From NCBI RefSeq assembly GCF_021917145.1, contig NC_061070.1, positions 17,049,395-17,113,394 on the forward strand: DNA of 64,000 nucleotides, written 5' to 3'. Within the stretch, counting starts at the first letter, position 1. The number at the start of each line of letters is the position of its first letter. Position numbers and translations under genes: made by a program. This document shows, piece by piece, positions 39,241 to 62,900 of the stretch. The stretch comes from Hypomesus transpacificus. Its lineage: Eukaryota > Chordata > Actinopteri > Osmeriformes > Osmeridae. The notes beneath the pieces are model-generated. The model was not told where the DNA came from. It did not search any database and worked only from the letters and a program-made list of their open reading frames with translations.

Positions 39241-39356
39241 GCTGTAAAGAACAGCAGCCCGTGCAGCAGTGATGGTCTGTTCCGAGTCAGCGTCACACTT
39301 GACTGTTCTCTCGAACAAGCTCACCACATTTACCGGCAGAAGTCTAGTGTGAGTGG
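39240..39356 (+). other. Possible first non-coding exon of plekha1
   Basis: GC-richer segment ending in a strong GTAAGT donor at 39357, 2.6 kb upstream of the plekha1 ATG exon. The family usually has a non-coding first exon; the exact start is not visible. Confidence 0.3.
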
Positions 39357-41766
39357 GTAAGTAGCTGCCTGTGTTGATGCTAATTCAGTGTAAATTGTAA
39401 TACTGTTTTACCAGCTAGCTTGTCGTGTTGGTTTAATTAAGTGACGTACGCAATAGCTAGCCCTGCAACACGAATTGTTTTGGATTTAACTCTTTCAAGT
39501 GATGCTATCTAGCTAACTAGCTACTGTATGTTATTTTTCTTCAACAAGGCCGGTTAGGTTCGGATAAAGTGTTGACCACACTCACAGTTAACGAGTTAGA
39601 GATGGATAGAATTCAAAATATAAACGAAGGCTAAACTCTGTCTCCTGTCGGATAGCTTAGCTATTAGCCCGAATGTATATGCATCTGTGCTCAGGTAGGA
39701 CAAGTCAGTCACCTTTCTTGAATGAATGCTATCGGAGTCACCGCCGGGTGGCCCGGGATAATTTCACGGAATACTTTTCTGCTCTACTCGATTGCTTGAT
39801 TTGTTCATTATTCTACTCTAACTATTTAGACAGTGTAGCCTCTTTCATCCTGTTTTTTACACAGCCAAGATGAACTAGTCTGGCCATACCATCCATGTCC
39901 ATATACAACGCTAACTAGCTGCCAGAACTTCATTACTGTAATTATTGCTAGTTTGCTCATTTTTAATCGAGAGGTTATCCATTTTCTAATGGTCTGACGT
40001 GCATTGGTTTGTGTAGGAGGACGTGGTCCTTTTTTCAAAACGTGTTAGGAGAAGTTCCTCTAACAGACCCTTCATTGTCACCAAATACTCATTTGAATCT
40101 AGGACGTATTTAAATAAAGCCACACTAGGAAGACGCTAACTGATTCCCTAGTCATATTCAAATGCAATTCAACTAGAAAAAAATTCTAGCCAACCTGCTT
40201 CGATCGTTATGGTGTTGCTTGATTGCAACAAAAGTTAGCCTGAGGTTTTAATGGGTGAGTGTTGAGGTGGGGGTCTATTAAGTGTCCATCTTTTCAGCAG
40301 AAGCATGACCAAACTTGTGAGATGCAGAATATTTGTCAGTATCTCCTAATCTACACAACGTTTATCTTGAAAACATGCCAGCTAAACATCAGTTATCCCC
40401 TAATTCGCACACAGTCGCTAATTGCAGTCCTTGTTGACTGCAGGACATGAATGTAATGTGAAACACAGTGTTGAGTGGTCATGAAAGACAAGGGACGTGG
40501 CAAGGAAAGACGATTAGAGATATTTCGACAAAGAATCCTATCAGATAAACAGAGGCAGCTAAGCTGTATTTACGCTGTTGTGATAGAAGACACATTGTCT
40601 CTCTATTGTCAAGGAGTCGGTTGGCAACCAGCAAGATGTAAGACATCACGAGGATAGCGCCGGACCCTGGCAACATGAGTAGCTGTTCTGGCTTTCTGGT
40701 CAAAGAGCAGACATACTTCTCATGCATTCTCATCTCACATCTAATGCATTTTAGTTATGTTTTCTATCTAGGGAAGCATCAGTCAGACCAGTCCATCTGT
40801 CACCATACCCCACCCCACCTCACAGAACCTCTCTACTAGACACCGCACCACCATGTGTCAGCTGTCATTCATTTTCTACCATTCTGAAGTCTCACTCGTC
40901 TAGTTGTTTACCCCTCTCCCCACTCTCCCACTCTTTCTTTGCCTTGGGGCTGTTTTATGGACGACCATTTGGTTGGTAGGAGAGGAGACAAAGGCCTCTC
41001 TCACCCGAGTCGCTATGGAGACCCACATGTCTGAGTGATCCAGGACTCGGCCGTAGGCAGTGGTCAGCTATAGCATCTCCTCCCACTCGGTCTGCCTTGA
41101 CACTGTCTTAATAGAGAGTGAGAGAGTGTGTGTGTGTGTGTCTATGAACGTGAGAGTGTGTGTGTGAATGTGTGTGTGAATGTGAGAGTGTGTGGGGTCA
41201 CGGGGCGTCTCTGCCTGTCATAGGGGGTGTGTCCAGACAATGTGTGGGTTAGCCTTGACGTCACCCCTAGATTCAGCATACAACAAGCAGAGCTTGTGTC
41301 TAAACTGCTCCTTGTCTGCTCACATATGGCTCATTGTCATCCATGCTTAAGGACGGAGGAGAGAGAGAGAGGGGGGGTTAGGGTGTGAGGTGAGGCCTGT
41401 GCTCTTAATCATTCACTATCTCCGAAACCACCCTTACTGAACAGGAAGGCCGGAGGCGTTGAGTTCAGCTGGCTGGCTGAGGTGAAGTTAAAGATTAGCC
41501 AGTGACCCCACCCAGGCCCAGCTCCGGAGGGTGTGTGGTACTGTACACTGCTGGCTGGTGACCTGAAGGTGAAGGGTGTTCCTCAACCATGAATGTGTCA
41601 CTTGAGTTATTTTCAGTTAACTGTGTAGGAGGGAGAGGAGGAGGAGGGGGAAAAAGAGAGAGAGAGAGAGAGGGGGTGGGGGGGGGGGGGCAAAGAGCAT
41701 GAGCCTGGCAGACGAGGCCAAGGGTGTGGTGGGGGTAGGGGCAAAATGAAACAAAGGATTGAGTGA

Positions 41767-51804
<10,038 letters not shown>

Positions 51805-53190
51805 CCTTTGACCTCATCCTCTGGTTACGGGAGGGGACTGTAGTAGACGTTAGCGTTAGCGAACAGGCTAGCTGGTTCTGGTGTACTTTCAGATAGGGAT
51901 TTTAATGGAACAGAACAGGAAGATGGCTTACGACTGCGTACACCTTGTGCAGTTTAAATGAATACTGGCTGTTCCATGCGACGGGTCACTGTAACGGTGT
52001 GTGTGAGAGAGGACTGGCACTGTACAGAAATATGCACCAAAGACGTCGCCCGGTTTACCAGTCCCTCCCACTGCACCCCTTTCAAACCTATTTATTTACT
52101 TGTATGGTTGAGACTGTCAAAGTTCCAGGGCTGAAATCAGCTTGTCCGTGTGACATAAAATAAGATTCAGGAAAGAGCTTCATTAGAACCTGTCACACGG
52201 TGATTTTCTGCCAAGTCGGTATACATCATGGCAGCTTGTAGACAATATTTCCTCGTCTAATTTGACTAATTCAACCTAGCCTATTGCCACTTATTTCCTG
52301 TTCTAACATCACTAATCTATGTGTATTTAACACTTTCTGTATTTGTGGGATATTTGACCAAATGTGTTGGAGCCACTTATGTCCAGTGTAACTGGAAGGG
52401 GTAACCAGTGGTCACTCTGAGATGACCAGTGTCTTCTGGTCGTGGTACCAGAAGATGTGCAGCCTTAAGCAAGGTCTTCTTCGTTTGCCAAACTTTTGAG
52501 GGTACTTTGATGGATCCCGCCACATGGTTTCCATGGTTACGGTTTCCAGTGACTGACTGTTTAGAGACGTGAGGATGGATTCACTAGTATGAATGGAGCT
52601 GGGTGGCTTGAGGAAAGGCCGGAAGGAGATTCTGACCTGCAGTCAGGTTAGGACCGGTTAGGACTGGTAAGGACCGGTTAGGACCGGTCAGGTCAGGGCC
52701 GAGGCTTTTTCAAGCAGCTGTAAGCAGGTTGTGAGGATCATGTAGAGATGTTGTTTAGTAACATAAGACCTTGTAAGAATTTGTATTTTTATCTGCATGT
52801 TGCCAATTCACTAATAATTGACCCTGGTGCCTCTGTGGAACAGGGACTGAAATGTATGTTTGACAAATCTGGAAATTATGAGGATGTAATCTTTTTGTAA
52901 GCTGTTTTGTTTTTTGTTTTTTTTTGCCAAGTTTTTTTGTATATTAATTGTTAAGCTTTTAGATGTTTACTTTCAAAGTCCCCTGTGCCTGTTCCTCCAG
53001 ATAGGTTGGGTTATTCCTGCAGTAGGCAACTGTTCTTCATGTCTATTGAGAGCCTCGTTGTAGTTCTACTAGGTGAGATCGCCTTTTAAAAAGTGCCTGC
53101 ATCAATTCTATCCAAATAACAAAGCAATTTTAACCCTTTCATTTGTCTTATGTAATTGTGATTATGTCACTATTTATTAAATGGATGACT
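51805..53190 (+). other. plekha1 3' UTR
   Basis: Unique-looking AT-rich sequence after the stop. ATTAAA near 53177-53182 is a candidate poly(A) signal, giving a UTR of about 1.4 kb. Confidence 0.45.
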
Positions 53191-53205
53191 TGGAACCAAA
53201 GGCCT

Positions 53206-54050
53206 GTGTAGTCGGTGAATCGAAAGGCCAGAGACGCTTGGTGTTCGTCCCTGGCTTGGGAACCACAATTCACCTTAGGTTAGATTCTCAGGAAGATAAT
53301 TGACTCGTTAATATCTGACTCCAATTTTAAGACACGTGCACAAGTGCGTTACCTGTAACCTCGAGCGCTAAACAGTTAATGACATGAAACTCTGACGTAG
53401 GTAAAAATCGTCTGCTTGATCAGAGCACCGACCCTAAAGTATGCGTGTTCACTAAACAGTCGTTTATCTCTACTATAATATAGATTTAACCATAGTCGAC
53501 CTAGTAGGATATGTAATCGATCACTCAGAGGCCCCGGTAAATTCCTTCGGAGCGTGGAGATCCACTGTAAGTGACTCAGAAGCCTTAAGTTAAAACCTAC
53601 TCAAAAGTCTATGTTTATAATCAGTTAGCCGCATCAACCAGACAAGATCTAAGTTTTCACCGCCGTAGCCTGATAGATACGTTTCAAAGAGAACAAGTAA
53701 CGTCAAAATGCACAATAATAGTTTATTATCTAAATAGTAAGATAATCAATACAATGATAATGAAATATCAAATACAAAACATACCTTCAGAGCAATGGTT
53801 AACAAAGGTATGTCACAATGAAGACTAGGCGCCTAACGCACCAGAGCTGTATCGTAAACAAAACTCGAAGTGATTGGTAACACTTCTTCCTATATACACC
53901 CAAACCTGACTAAAATGGGGACACCGGTCACATGACTGAAAAGTAGTCTAAACGCATACAAATTCAAATTGGATCATTAATCAAGGCTACAGTAGACCAA
54001 GTGGTTCCCTTGCAAGACAGGGGAATATGTTAAACACATGTTGGTCTGCT
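53206..54050 (-). mobile_element. Probable solo LTR
   Basis: Read on the minus strand the segment has a TATA-like box (GTGTATATAGG near 53890), then about 180 bp on an AATAAA signal (in ATAATAAACTATT), and ends GACTACA at 53206; this U3-R-U5-like layout suggests an LTR. No gag or pol is present. The word TAGTCGGTGAATCGAAAGG also occurs at 35294, suggesting a dispersed family. The outer end and target-site duplication are uncertain. Confidence 0.4.
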
Positions 54051-56180
54051 GTAGGCACAAACTCTGTAAACCCTGTACATGTACATGTTACAGTATTAAA
54101 ATTATTACAAACATGTAATACATAAAGTAAGATACAAAAGCATATCAAACATGACATTAAAAGCTGTTTAGAACCTTATTTTCAAGAACACAACTTTTAA
54201 TGATAATTTCAGAGTCTTCCTCTGTCCATCTTCCTCTTCAACTGTTGAGACCACCTCTCCAGAGGTGTGTCATTAAGGTGTGATGGTCATTTTAGCATTA
54301 ATGCAAATCAACAACTGTCCCAGACAAGTGTCTGGGTGACCAGTGACAAAGGGGCTGCCAAAACAGCCCTACACCTGGTTAATTACTTTTAATTCTGTGG
54401 CAACTGTATTAATTTGAATAACGCTAATGCGCATAGGAACATTTTTAAATGATATCATACAGATGACTTGGATTATTGTGTTTTTGTTGTAACTTTATCA
54501 GCTTTTTGTTTTTATTTAGAGGTTGTGATACATTAGTAAATGTGGCTGGTGAAGAAGTGAAACTTCTTTCCAACTTCATGGTCAATGGAAGACCACACTG
54601 CCCTCTAGTGGCGAGACAGCGTCTTACCCGCAGGGTAGACCACACTTCATCCTGTTTTTGTTTAACACCCAGCCAGTCAGCTGGACCCTCTGAGCTGGGT
54701 GGGGTGGTCCTGTGAGGATCCCCTTTTGGGACCATGTACTTAAAGTCTCCAGCTCTTTCATTTGTGAGTTGGGTTTACCTCAGCGCTGTCAGTGACCTGT
54801 CCAGGATGAACGATGCTCAGCGGAGCATGGGCGGACGATGATGTCATAGGACGGAGAGACGTCATGGTTACATAAATGGTCAACAAACATACAAACTCAA
54901 CATGTAGACGGTCTTTGGGGTCTCGTAAGAGAGAGGAGAGGCTGAGAGCACTCCCTGCGCTTGTTTCTGACAGTAGTTCTGCTTTTATTAGCGTGAGGGA
55001 GATGAATTTGGTTTTACGCTCATAAAGTGGACCACTTTAGGTGGGCTCTAGAGCAACACATGTTCAGCCTAAATACACACGTTGATCGTGGTCGTTTTAG
55101 TAAAGTTTTCATGAGAACGCTGTTTTAGTCGTGTCGGTTGATCAAGTTCGAGGAGAGGGTTCCCTCCAAATATGGATGAGAGAAATGTATAAGGCCATTG
55201 TATTGTTCCTTAACTCAACCCACATTTACCTTTTCCATTGAACTGTTTTAATGCCACTTGGTAAGGTAAAAAGAAAAAAAAATCCCCCAAACTGGTTAGA
55301 TTTACAACGTACGTGAACAAAGTGATCCTTTATTCTTGAATCTGCACCCCGCTGTGTTCATATTCAACACCACAGGGGGCCAAGCCCTCACCCAGGCCTG
55401 GCTTGAGAAGTGGTCTGACCATCTCTTTAAAGCTACATACTCATTAGAATACCCCTTGGCCCCTAACCAATCGTGAGAGCGCTTTATGACGCAGATTCAT
55501 TGGTTCTCTGTTTACAGGATGTTTAACAGCTCACCACAGGCATGTATGCATACAAAGATTTGTTGTTTTGGTAAAAACCCATAACTGGTCATGGCAGTAA
55601 CTTTGACTTTTCACTGTTTCTCTGTGCAGTAGGTGTGAGTTGTTCTGAAGCTAGCTTTGTTTGTGCACATTTGTTCCACAAAAGGGCACAATTCGATTTA
55701 CAGTAGACCACAAATAAGAAACTAATATTCATTCATTTACTTTGGGTAAATTAAGTTTAATTCCTAACCACATGGTTTATTTACTGGTTGCTTACTGTTT
55801 GGTAAGTTTCTAACCACACATTTGGCTTTGGTGTCTTGAACAGAGCAATATATTGCTCTATTACTCAATACAATTAATGAGCTGTATCCATTGTTGGGTT
55901 GGCAGGATTGTCTGCACCAAGCGTGACTAAGTCATCAAAGAATCAGCTACAATTCATTTATATAATGCCACGTATACAATACATCAGTACAAGGATTTAG
56001 AAGAAAACATTTTACCGTTTAAATCCGAATGTAGGCTTATCTTTTGGATTATTATCGATAATAAGTAGTGGATTATGATAAAACACTATGATTAAATGTT
56101 TTAGACAAGCCTACATAGCCTACTATATTATACTATACTGTACGCTGACCAACAAATTGAGTGGAAATAACTACAGCAAA
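54051..56180. other. Intergenic region between plekha1 and htra1
   Basis: No exon or recognised element; AT-rich unique-looking DNA. Confidence 0.5.
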
Positions 56181-56194
56181 GCTCCCCCTTTTAT

Positions 56195-56440
56195 GGGACG
56201 TCACGCACATACACCAATCACAAAGCGTGGTGTTATTGTCTAGAAAGTGTGCCGGGTCATGTGGAATTGAGTAGGCTTTCATGAATGCAGTGCCAGCAAA
56301 AAAACGCCAAGTCGCGTATTGGTGCGCAGTGAAAGTTGAGCTTTCCTAAAACCCTCTAGCTGAAGAGACTGCCCTGCCGAAACCACTCAGTCTCCTTATC
56401 CCAAATCACTGTAGCCTCCGCGGACTTTTAAAGGACATTT
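56195..56440 (+). promoter_or_regulatory. htra1 promoter region
   Basis: A CRE-like GACGTCAC at about 56198-56205 and a CCAAT box at 56213-56217 lie about 275 bp upstream of the ATG. No convincing TATA box is seen. The factor assignments are inferences from motif shape. Confidence 0.35.
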
Positions 56441-56487
56441 AATTGTTTAGCCAAGAGCTTAACAGTGGTTGTACTTTAGATATCATC

Positions 56488-56947
56488 ATGTTTTGGCCAC
56501 TATTGTGCGTAAATGTTTTCCTGTTATCCGTCCCTGTACACGCTCAGATCTCTAATAGGTACGCTATTGGCTGTCCCAGTCGCTGTGACAAGTCGATGTG
56601 TCCCCGTATGCCAACGGATTGCTCAGCAGGACAAGTTCTCGACCACTGTAACTGCTGCCAGGTGTGTGCGTCCGGGGAAGACGAAGCGTGTGGCGGCAAT
56701 GGCAAACTCGGCGACCCGGTGTGCGGAGAGGGCTTGGAATGCTCGGTGTCCGGTGGTGTGGCATATTCAGCCACGGTCAGGAGGAGAGGCAAGAGTGGCA
56801 TTTGTGTCTGCAAAAGTACCGATCCAGTTTGCGGCAGCGACGGGGTGTCCTACCGTAACATCTGCGAGCTCAAACGGGTCAGCAAGCGGGCGCAAAAACT
56901 CCAGCAGCCACCTGTTCTGTTTATTCAGCGGGGAGCATGCGGAAAAG
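56488..56947 (+). CDS. htra1: Serine protease HTRA1, exon 1 only
   Basis: The ATG at 56488 starts a signal peptide (MFWPLLCVNVFLLSVPVHAQ). An IGFBP-type module follows (about residues 30-110; CPSRCDKSMCPRMP, NCCQVCASGEDEACGG, CGEGLECS), then a Kazal-like module (about 112-153; CVCKSTDPVCGSDGVSY). The donor GTAACT at 56948 leaves phase 1 after GACGK. Only 153 residues plus one base are present. The trypsin-like protease and PDZ domains, with the catalytic His-Asp-Ser, must be in exons right of the window; none was found before the tandem array. HTRA1 is secreted and degrades extracellular matrix and TGF-beta pathway proteins. Fish may have two htra1 copies, so no suffix is given. Confidence 0.94.
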
Positions 56948-58041
56948 GTAACTTGCCTGGTTCTATCGTACCGTCATCCTCTGTGGTCACGTTAGAGACA
57001 GTTTTATAGTAACTGACGAATGTTGTTCCAATGACCAATTGTCCGAATTACAATGTGGACTTTGCGTCGCTTACTCATTGCCGTCGATAGTTCCTGTAAG
57101 ACTGTATAGTGAATGGGGTCAGAAAACATGTGTGGATGCAGCTGCAGTCATGGAGGTAACAGTCGCCTATTCATGGTGCAACAAACAGCAAGTGGCCTTT
57201 GACAATAAAACAATGGCATCCATTGAAATCAGTGTCTGTCTGTGTAATGTACCCATGCATACAAATATGCTCACAGATTATTGATAACTCTCCGTAGAGA
57301 ATGGCTCAGTTCAGCTGAACCCAACTAACTCTGTGTTTTTTCTGTATCAGGCTGTAGAATGAGACTAATCACTAGGTTACAGTCAGCATAACACTTAGAG
57401 ATTAGCCCTGACATGCCTGCAGTCGTATGCATATTTGATGCTTGATTACTGCAATCACATTCACCACACATTTTCCCTGACGTGTCTGTGTTGAGGAGTG
57501 ATTGTGAACAGACTCCTGGTACAGCAGACACTGTCAGAGCCTGGCCAGCAGCCTGGACTCCTGCTGTCACAAACCAGCAGGACTTTAGATGAACCACACG
57601 GTGTCTTCATCTCCTTCATGTTTTCTCTTGTAAAATTCCTCAATGTCCGATGTTAAGGTTGATGAATAAGATGCTGTTCTGGTCCCATCTAACCACTGAA
57701 TTCTTAGATAATGGTATCAGAGTGAATACTCTCGATTAAGGGATTTGTTTCTCTAAGTCTGTTACAGTGCTGATGGTTACAGAAGTCTGTTACAGTGCTG
57801 ATGGTTACAGAAAACTCACAGGTGATGAGAGATCAAAGGAGATCCTGTTCAACTTTGTGTGTGTAGGTGTGTGTGTGTAAGGGTGTATGTGTGGCGAGGG
57901 GGACATGAGTGTGTGGGTGTGTGTATTAGTGTGTGTAGGGAGGGGTGTGTGGGGAGGAGTGTGTGTGGGCCCCATCTGTTGAGCACCACACCCCAGCACC
58001 TGCAGCTTGATGGACGGAATGCTCCCCTTGGCAATGAACCC

Positions 58042-58130
<89 letters not shown>

Positions 58131-59928
58131 CTCAGTCACCCTTTCTCTCCCCCCTCTCTCCATCCTTTCCTCTCCTCTCACTCTTTCCACTTCTCTATCT
58201 CTCTCTCTTGCCCCCTCTCTCCAACATGAGTAAACACTACTTTTGGCAGCGCTCTGTAGGACTGTCTCCTCGGTGATTGACGGCAGAGATGCAGTCACTC
58301 CGCTCTCCTCATCAGCCCCTGTCAGCCGAGCCTCAGATGGGAGAGCAGGACTGTGTGAGCAGGACTGTGTGCCAAGCTACATGAGGTCCCCTCACCAGAG
58401 CGAGAGAGCCCCCCCCCCCCCCCCCCCCCCCCTCAGGCAGCGAGTCTGGACCCCGGCTTCTCTCAAAGAAAACACACAAAATTACACTTTGCATGATGTC
58501 ACTTGCATCTGGTTTCTGAAGTTGTTGATTAGGCAAGTTGTTTAAGTTGGAACAGGATGTAGGTCGAATCCTACTCGTGTGTTTTCTTAAATAACTCACT
58601 TTGTCACCGATAGGCATATAAGGACTCCAGAAACAAGTTGAGATTTAGAGGTGTTTTTAAAAGCATAGACTGAGTGAATACATGTGTTGATTTAAGGACT
58701 TGGTTTGAATGTAAACCATCACACCTCAACAAATGGCAACACAATGTATGACTATGAGGAGTGATTCTGTGACTTTACATTGGCAACCCCTGACGGTGTT
58801 TAGATGGGAAAGTGCAAATCCTGTAACTGTTCCTGGTGTGAGTGCTGATTAGACACATTTCACTCCAGCCATAGTCCCTGCCTCGTCAGTCTTGCCTTTA
58901 CCGTGAACAGTCCAAACATGTTCCCACATTTCCTCCTCCCCTCGCTTTCCCATCCTCCCCAGATTTCCACCAGGAACACAGAATGGGACAACTGTTTGTC
59001 TACATGGGCATCTCTTTCCTTACTTGGCAGAGAGAAAGGGATTCTGGGATGTTTTGCTCGCGGTGTGTCGGAGATTGTGTAAGATCCACAACATCCTCAG
59101 CTGTGACCTGACTAAAAGAAAATGAGACGGAGAGAGAGAGAGAGAGAGAGAGACAGATGGAAAGGGAGCAGCCTTGATGTAACCCTAACCCTCTGTAGGA
59201 AGGGAAGCTTCCACATAGAGAAACTCATAAAGCAGCCGTGTCAATACAGGCAGGCAGTCTGGGGCTGGTCTAGGACCTGCAGGGTGTGTCAGTGTGTGTG
59301 TGTGCTCATGTGCATTACTGTGTGTGTGTGTGTGAGTATGTCAGCAGGGTATGTTATGGGTCGAGGCATGATGCCTTGTGCTTGTGTTTAAAGCAGCTTG
59401 TGGTTTCAGTGGGTCCCTTGCTTGTTTCCCATGGCCTGCCTCTCTCCTGCTTCTGCTAGGGCATGCCTTCTCCCTCTCTTCCCAGGGTCAGAGTCATCAA
59501 AAGACCATATATCTCAGTTTAACTGTCTGTCAGGCCAAGTTTGTATGTGTCTGTGTGTGAGAGTCAGAGAAAAAACTGAGAGCTTGAGGCTTACTAAAGT
59601 ATTTTATGTGACTATGCCATACGCTCAACAACTGGCAGTGGTTCAAAAAGACAAGCATCGTCCATGAGATATGACCTGTAGCTTAGTGCTCTCACTACTT
59701 TATGAAAGCACCTAGACGTGACACACACCAGCTTTCATGACAGAAATAGCTAACAGTTAATAAAGTAAAATCTTTACAAAGACATTCCAACGATTCTCCA
59801 TATGCTATGGTTGAGGTAGGTTTTTCCTCTTCTTACGACAGCTGTTTTTGAGTTTGTCAGATGACTTGATTCCACCAGTCTCCCATTGCGGTCCTCACGC
59901 CCAGGATTACGTTTGTCATCAGAGAGCA
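56948..59928 (+). other. htra1 intron 1, repeat-poor part
   Basis: No exon is recognised. It has a short TG-rich tract (57855-57970), a CT tract (58051-58127), a poly(C) run (58412-58432) and a GA tract (59126-59152). Otherwise it is unremarkable. Confidence 0.6.
58051..58127. repeat. (CT)n microsatellite after a poly(C) run
   Basis: Pure CT tract preceded by a C run at about 58039-58052. Confidence 0.95.
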
Positions 59929-62900
59929 ACCTGCCTCGCTCTGGAGACTTCCAGAACCTCAGCCACACCATAACCTGCCTCGCTATGGAGACTTCCAGAA
60001 CCTCAGCCACACCATAACCTGCTCTGCTCTGGAGACTTCCAGAACCTCAGCCACACCATAACCTGCCTCCCTCTGGAGACTTCCAGAACCTCAGCCACAC
60101 CATAACCTGCCTCGCTCTGGAGACTTCCAGAACCTCAGCCACACCATAACCTGCCTCGCTCTGGAGACTTCCAGAACCTCAGCCACACCAAAACCTGCTC
60201 TGGAGACTTCCAGAACCTCAGCCACACCATAACCTGCCTCGCTCTGGAGACTTCCAGAACCTCAGCCACACCATAACCTGCCTCGCTCTGGAGACTTCCA
60301 GAACCTCAGCCACACCATAACCTGCCTCGCTCTGGAGACTTCCAGAACCTCAGCCACACCAAAACCTGCTCTGGAGACTTCCAGAACCTCAGCCACACCA
60401 TAACCTGCCTCGCTCTGGAGACTTCCAGAACCTCAGCCACACCATAACCTGCTCTGCTCTGGAGACTTCCAGAACCTCAGCCACACCATAACCTGCTCTG
60501 GAGACTTCCAGAACCTCAGCCACACCATAACCTGCTCTGGAGACTTCCAGAACCTCAGCCACACCATAACCTGCCTCCCTCTGGAGATTTCCAGAACCTC
60601 AGCCACACCATAACCCGCTCTGGAGACTTCCAGAACCTCAGCCACACCATAACCTGCTCTGCTCTGGAGACTTCCAGAACCTCAGCCACACCATAACCTG
60701 CCTCCCTCTGAAGACTTCCAGAACCTCAGCCACACCATAACCTGCCTCGTTCTGGAGACTTCCAGAACCTCAGCCACACCATAACCTGCTCTGGAGATTT
60801 CCAGAACCTCAGCCACGCCATAACCTGCTCTGCTCTGGAGAATTCCAGAACCTCAGCCACACCGTAACCTGCTCTGCTCTGGAGACTTCCAGAACCTCAG
60901 CCACACCATAACCTGCTCTGGAGACTTCCAGAACCTCAGCCACACCGTAACCTGCTCTGCTCAGGAGACTTCCAGAACCTCAGCCACACCGTAACCTGCT
61001 CTGCTCAGGAGACTTCCAGAACCTCAGCCACACCGTAACCTGCTCTGCTCTGGAGACTTCCAGAACCTCAGCCAAACCATAACCTGCCTCGCTCTGGAGA
61101 CTTCCAGAACCTCAGCCACACCATAACCTGCCTCGCTATGGAGACTTCCAGAACCTCAGCCACACCATAACCTGCTCTGCTCTGGGGACTTCCAGAACCT
61201 CAGCCACACCATAACCTGCCTCCCTCTGGAGACTTCCAGAACCTCAGCCACACCATAACCTGCCTCGCTCTGGAGACTTCCAGAACCTCAGCCACACCAT
61301 AACCTGCCTCGTTCTGGAGACTTCCAGAACCTCAGCCACACCATAACCTGCCTCCCTCTGGAGACTTCCAGAACCTCAGCCACACCATAACCTGCCTCGC
61401 TCTGGAGACTTCCAGAACCTCAGCCACACCATAACCTGCTCTGCTCTGGAGACTTCCAGAACCTCAGCCACACCATAACCTGCCTCCCTCTGGAGACTTC
61501 CAGAACCTCAGCCACACCATAACCTGCCTCGCTCTGGAGATTTCCAGAACCTCAGCCACACCATAACCCGCTCTGGAGACTTCCAGAACCTCAGCCACAC
61601 CATAACCTGCTCTGCTCTGGAGACTTCCAGAACCTCAGCCACACCATAACCTGCCTCCCTCTGGAGACTTCCAGAACCTCAGCCACACCATAACCTGCCT
61701 CGCTCTGGAGACTTCCAGAACCTCAGCCACACCATAACCTGCCTCGCTCTGGAGACTTCCATAACCTCAGTCACACCAAAACCTGCTCTGGAGACTTCCA
61801 GAACCTCAGCCACACCATAACCTGCCTCCCTCTGGAGACTTCCAGAACCTCAGCCACACCATAACCTGCCTCGCTCTGGAGACTTCCAGAACCTCAGCCA
61901 CACCATAACCTGCTCTGCTCTGGAGACTTCCAGAGCCTCAGCCACACCATAACCTGCTCTGGAGACTTCCAGAACCTCAGCCACACCATAACCTACTCTG
62001 GAGACTTCCAGAACCTCAGCCACACCATAACCTGCCTCGCTCTGGAGATTTCCAGAACCTCAGCCACACCATAACCCGCTCTGGAGACTTCCAGAACCTC
62101 AGCCACACCATAACCTGCTCTGCTCTGGAGACTTCCAGAACCTCAGCCACACCATAACCTGCCTCGCTCTGGAGACTTCCAGAACCTCAGCCATACCATA
62201 ACCTGCCTCGTTCTGGAGACTTCCAGAACCTCAGCCACACCATAACCTGCTCTGCTCTGGAGATTTCCAGAACCTCAGCCACGCCATAACCTGCTCTGCT
62301 CTGGAGAATTCCAGAACCTCAGCCACACCGTAACCTGCTCTGCTCTGGAGACTTCCAGAACCTCAGCCACACCGTAACCTGCTCTGCTCTGCAGACTTCC
62401 AGAACCTCAGCCACACCATAACCTGCCTCGCTCTGGAGACTTCCAGAACCTCAGCCACACCATAACCTGCCTCGCTATGGAGACTTCCAGAACCTCAGCC
62501 ACACCATAACCTGCTCTGCTCTGGAGACTTCCAGAACCTCAGCCACACCATAACCTGCCTCCCTCTGGAGACTTCCAGAACCTCAGCCACACCATAACCT
62601 GCCTCGCTCTGGAGACTTCCAGAACCTCAGCCACACCATAACCTGCCTCGTTCTGGAGACTTCCAGAACCTCAGCCACACCATAAACTGCCTCCCTCTGG
62701 AGACTTCCAGAACCTCAGCCACACCATAACCTGCTCTGCTCTGGAGATTTCCAGAACCTCAGCCACGCCATAACCTGCTCTGCTCTGGAGAATTCCAGAA
62801 CCTCAGCCACACCGTAACCTGCTCTGCTCTGGAGACTTCCAGAACCTCAGCCACACCGTAACCTGCTCTGCTCTGCAGACTTCCAGAACCTCAGCCACAC

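Noticed and set aside
56443-56487. Upstream extension of the htra1 frame
   Set aside because: The frame begins at TTG, not ATG; the ATG at 56488 starts a proper signal peptide.
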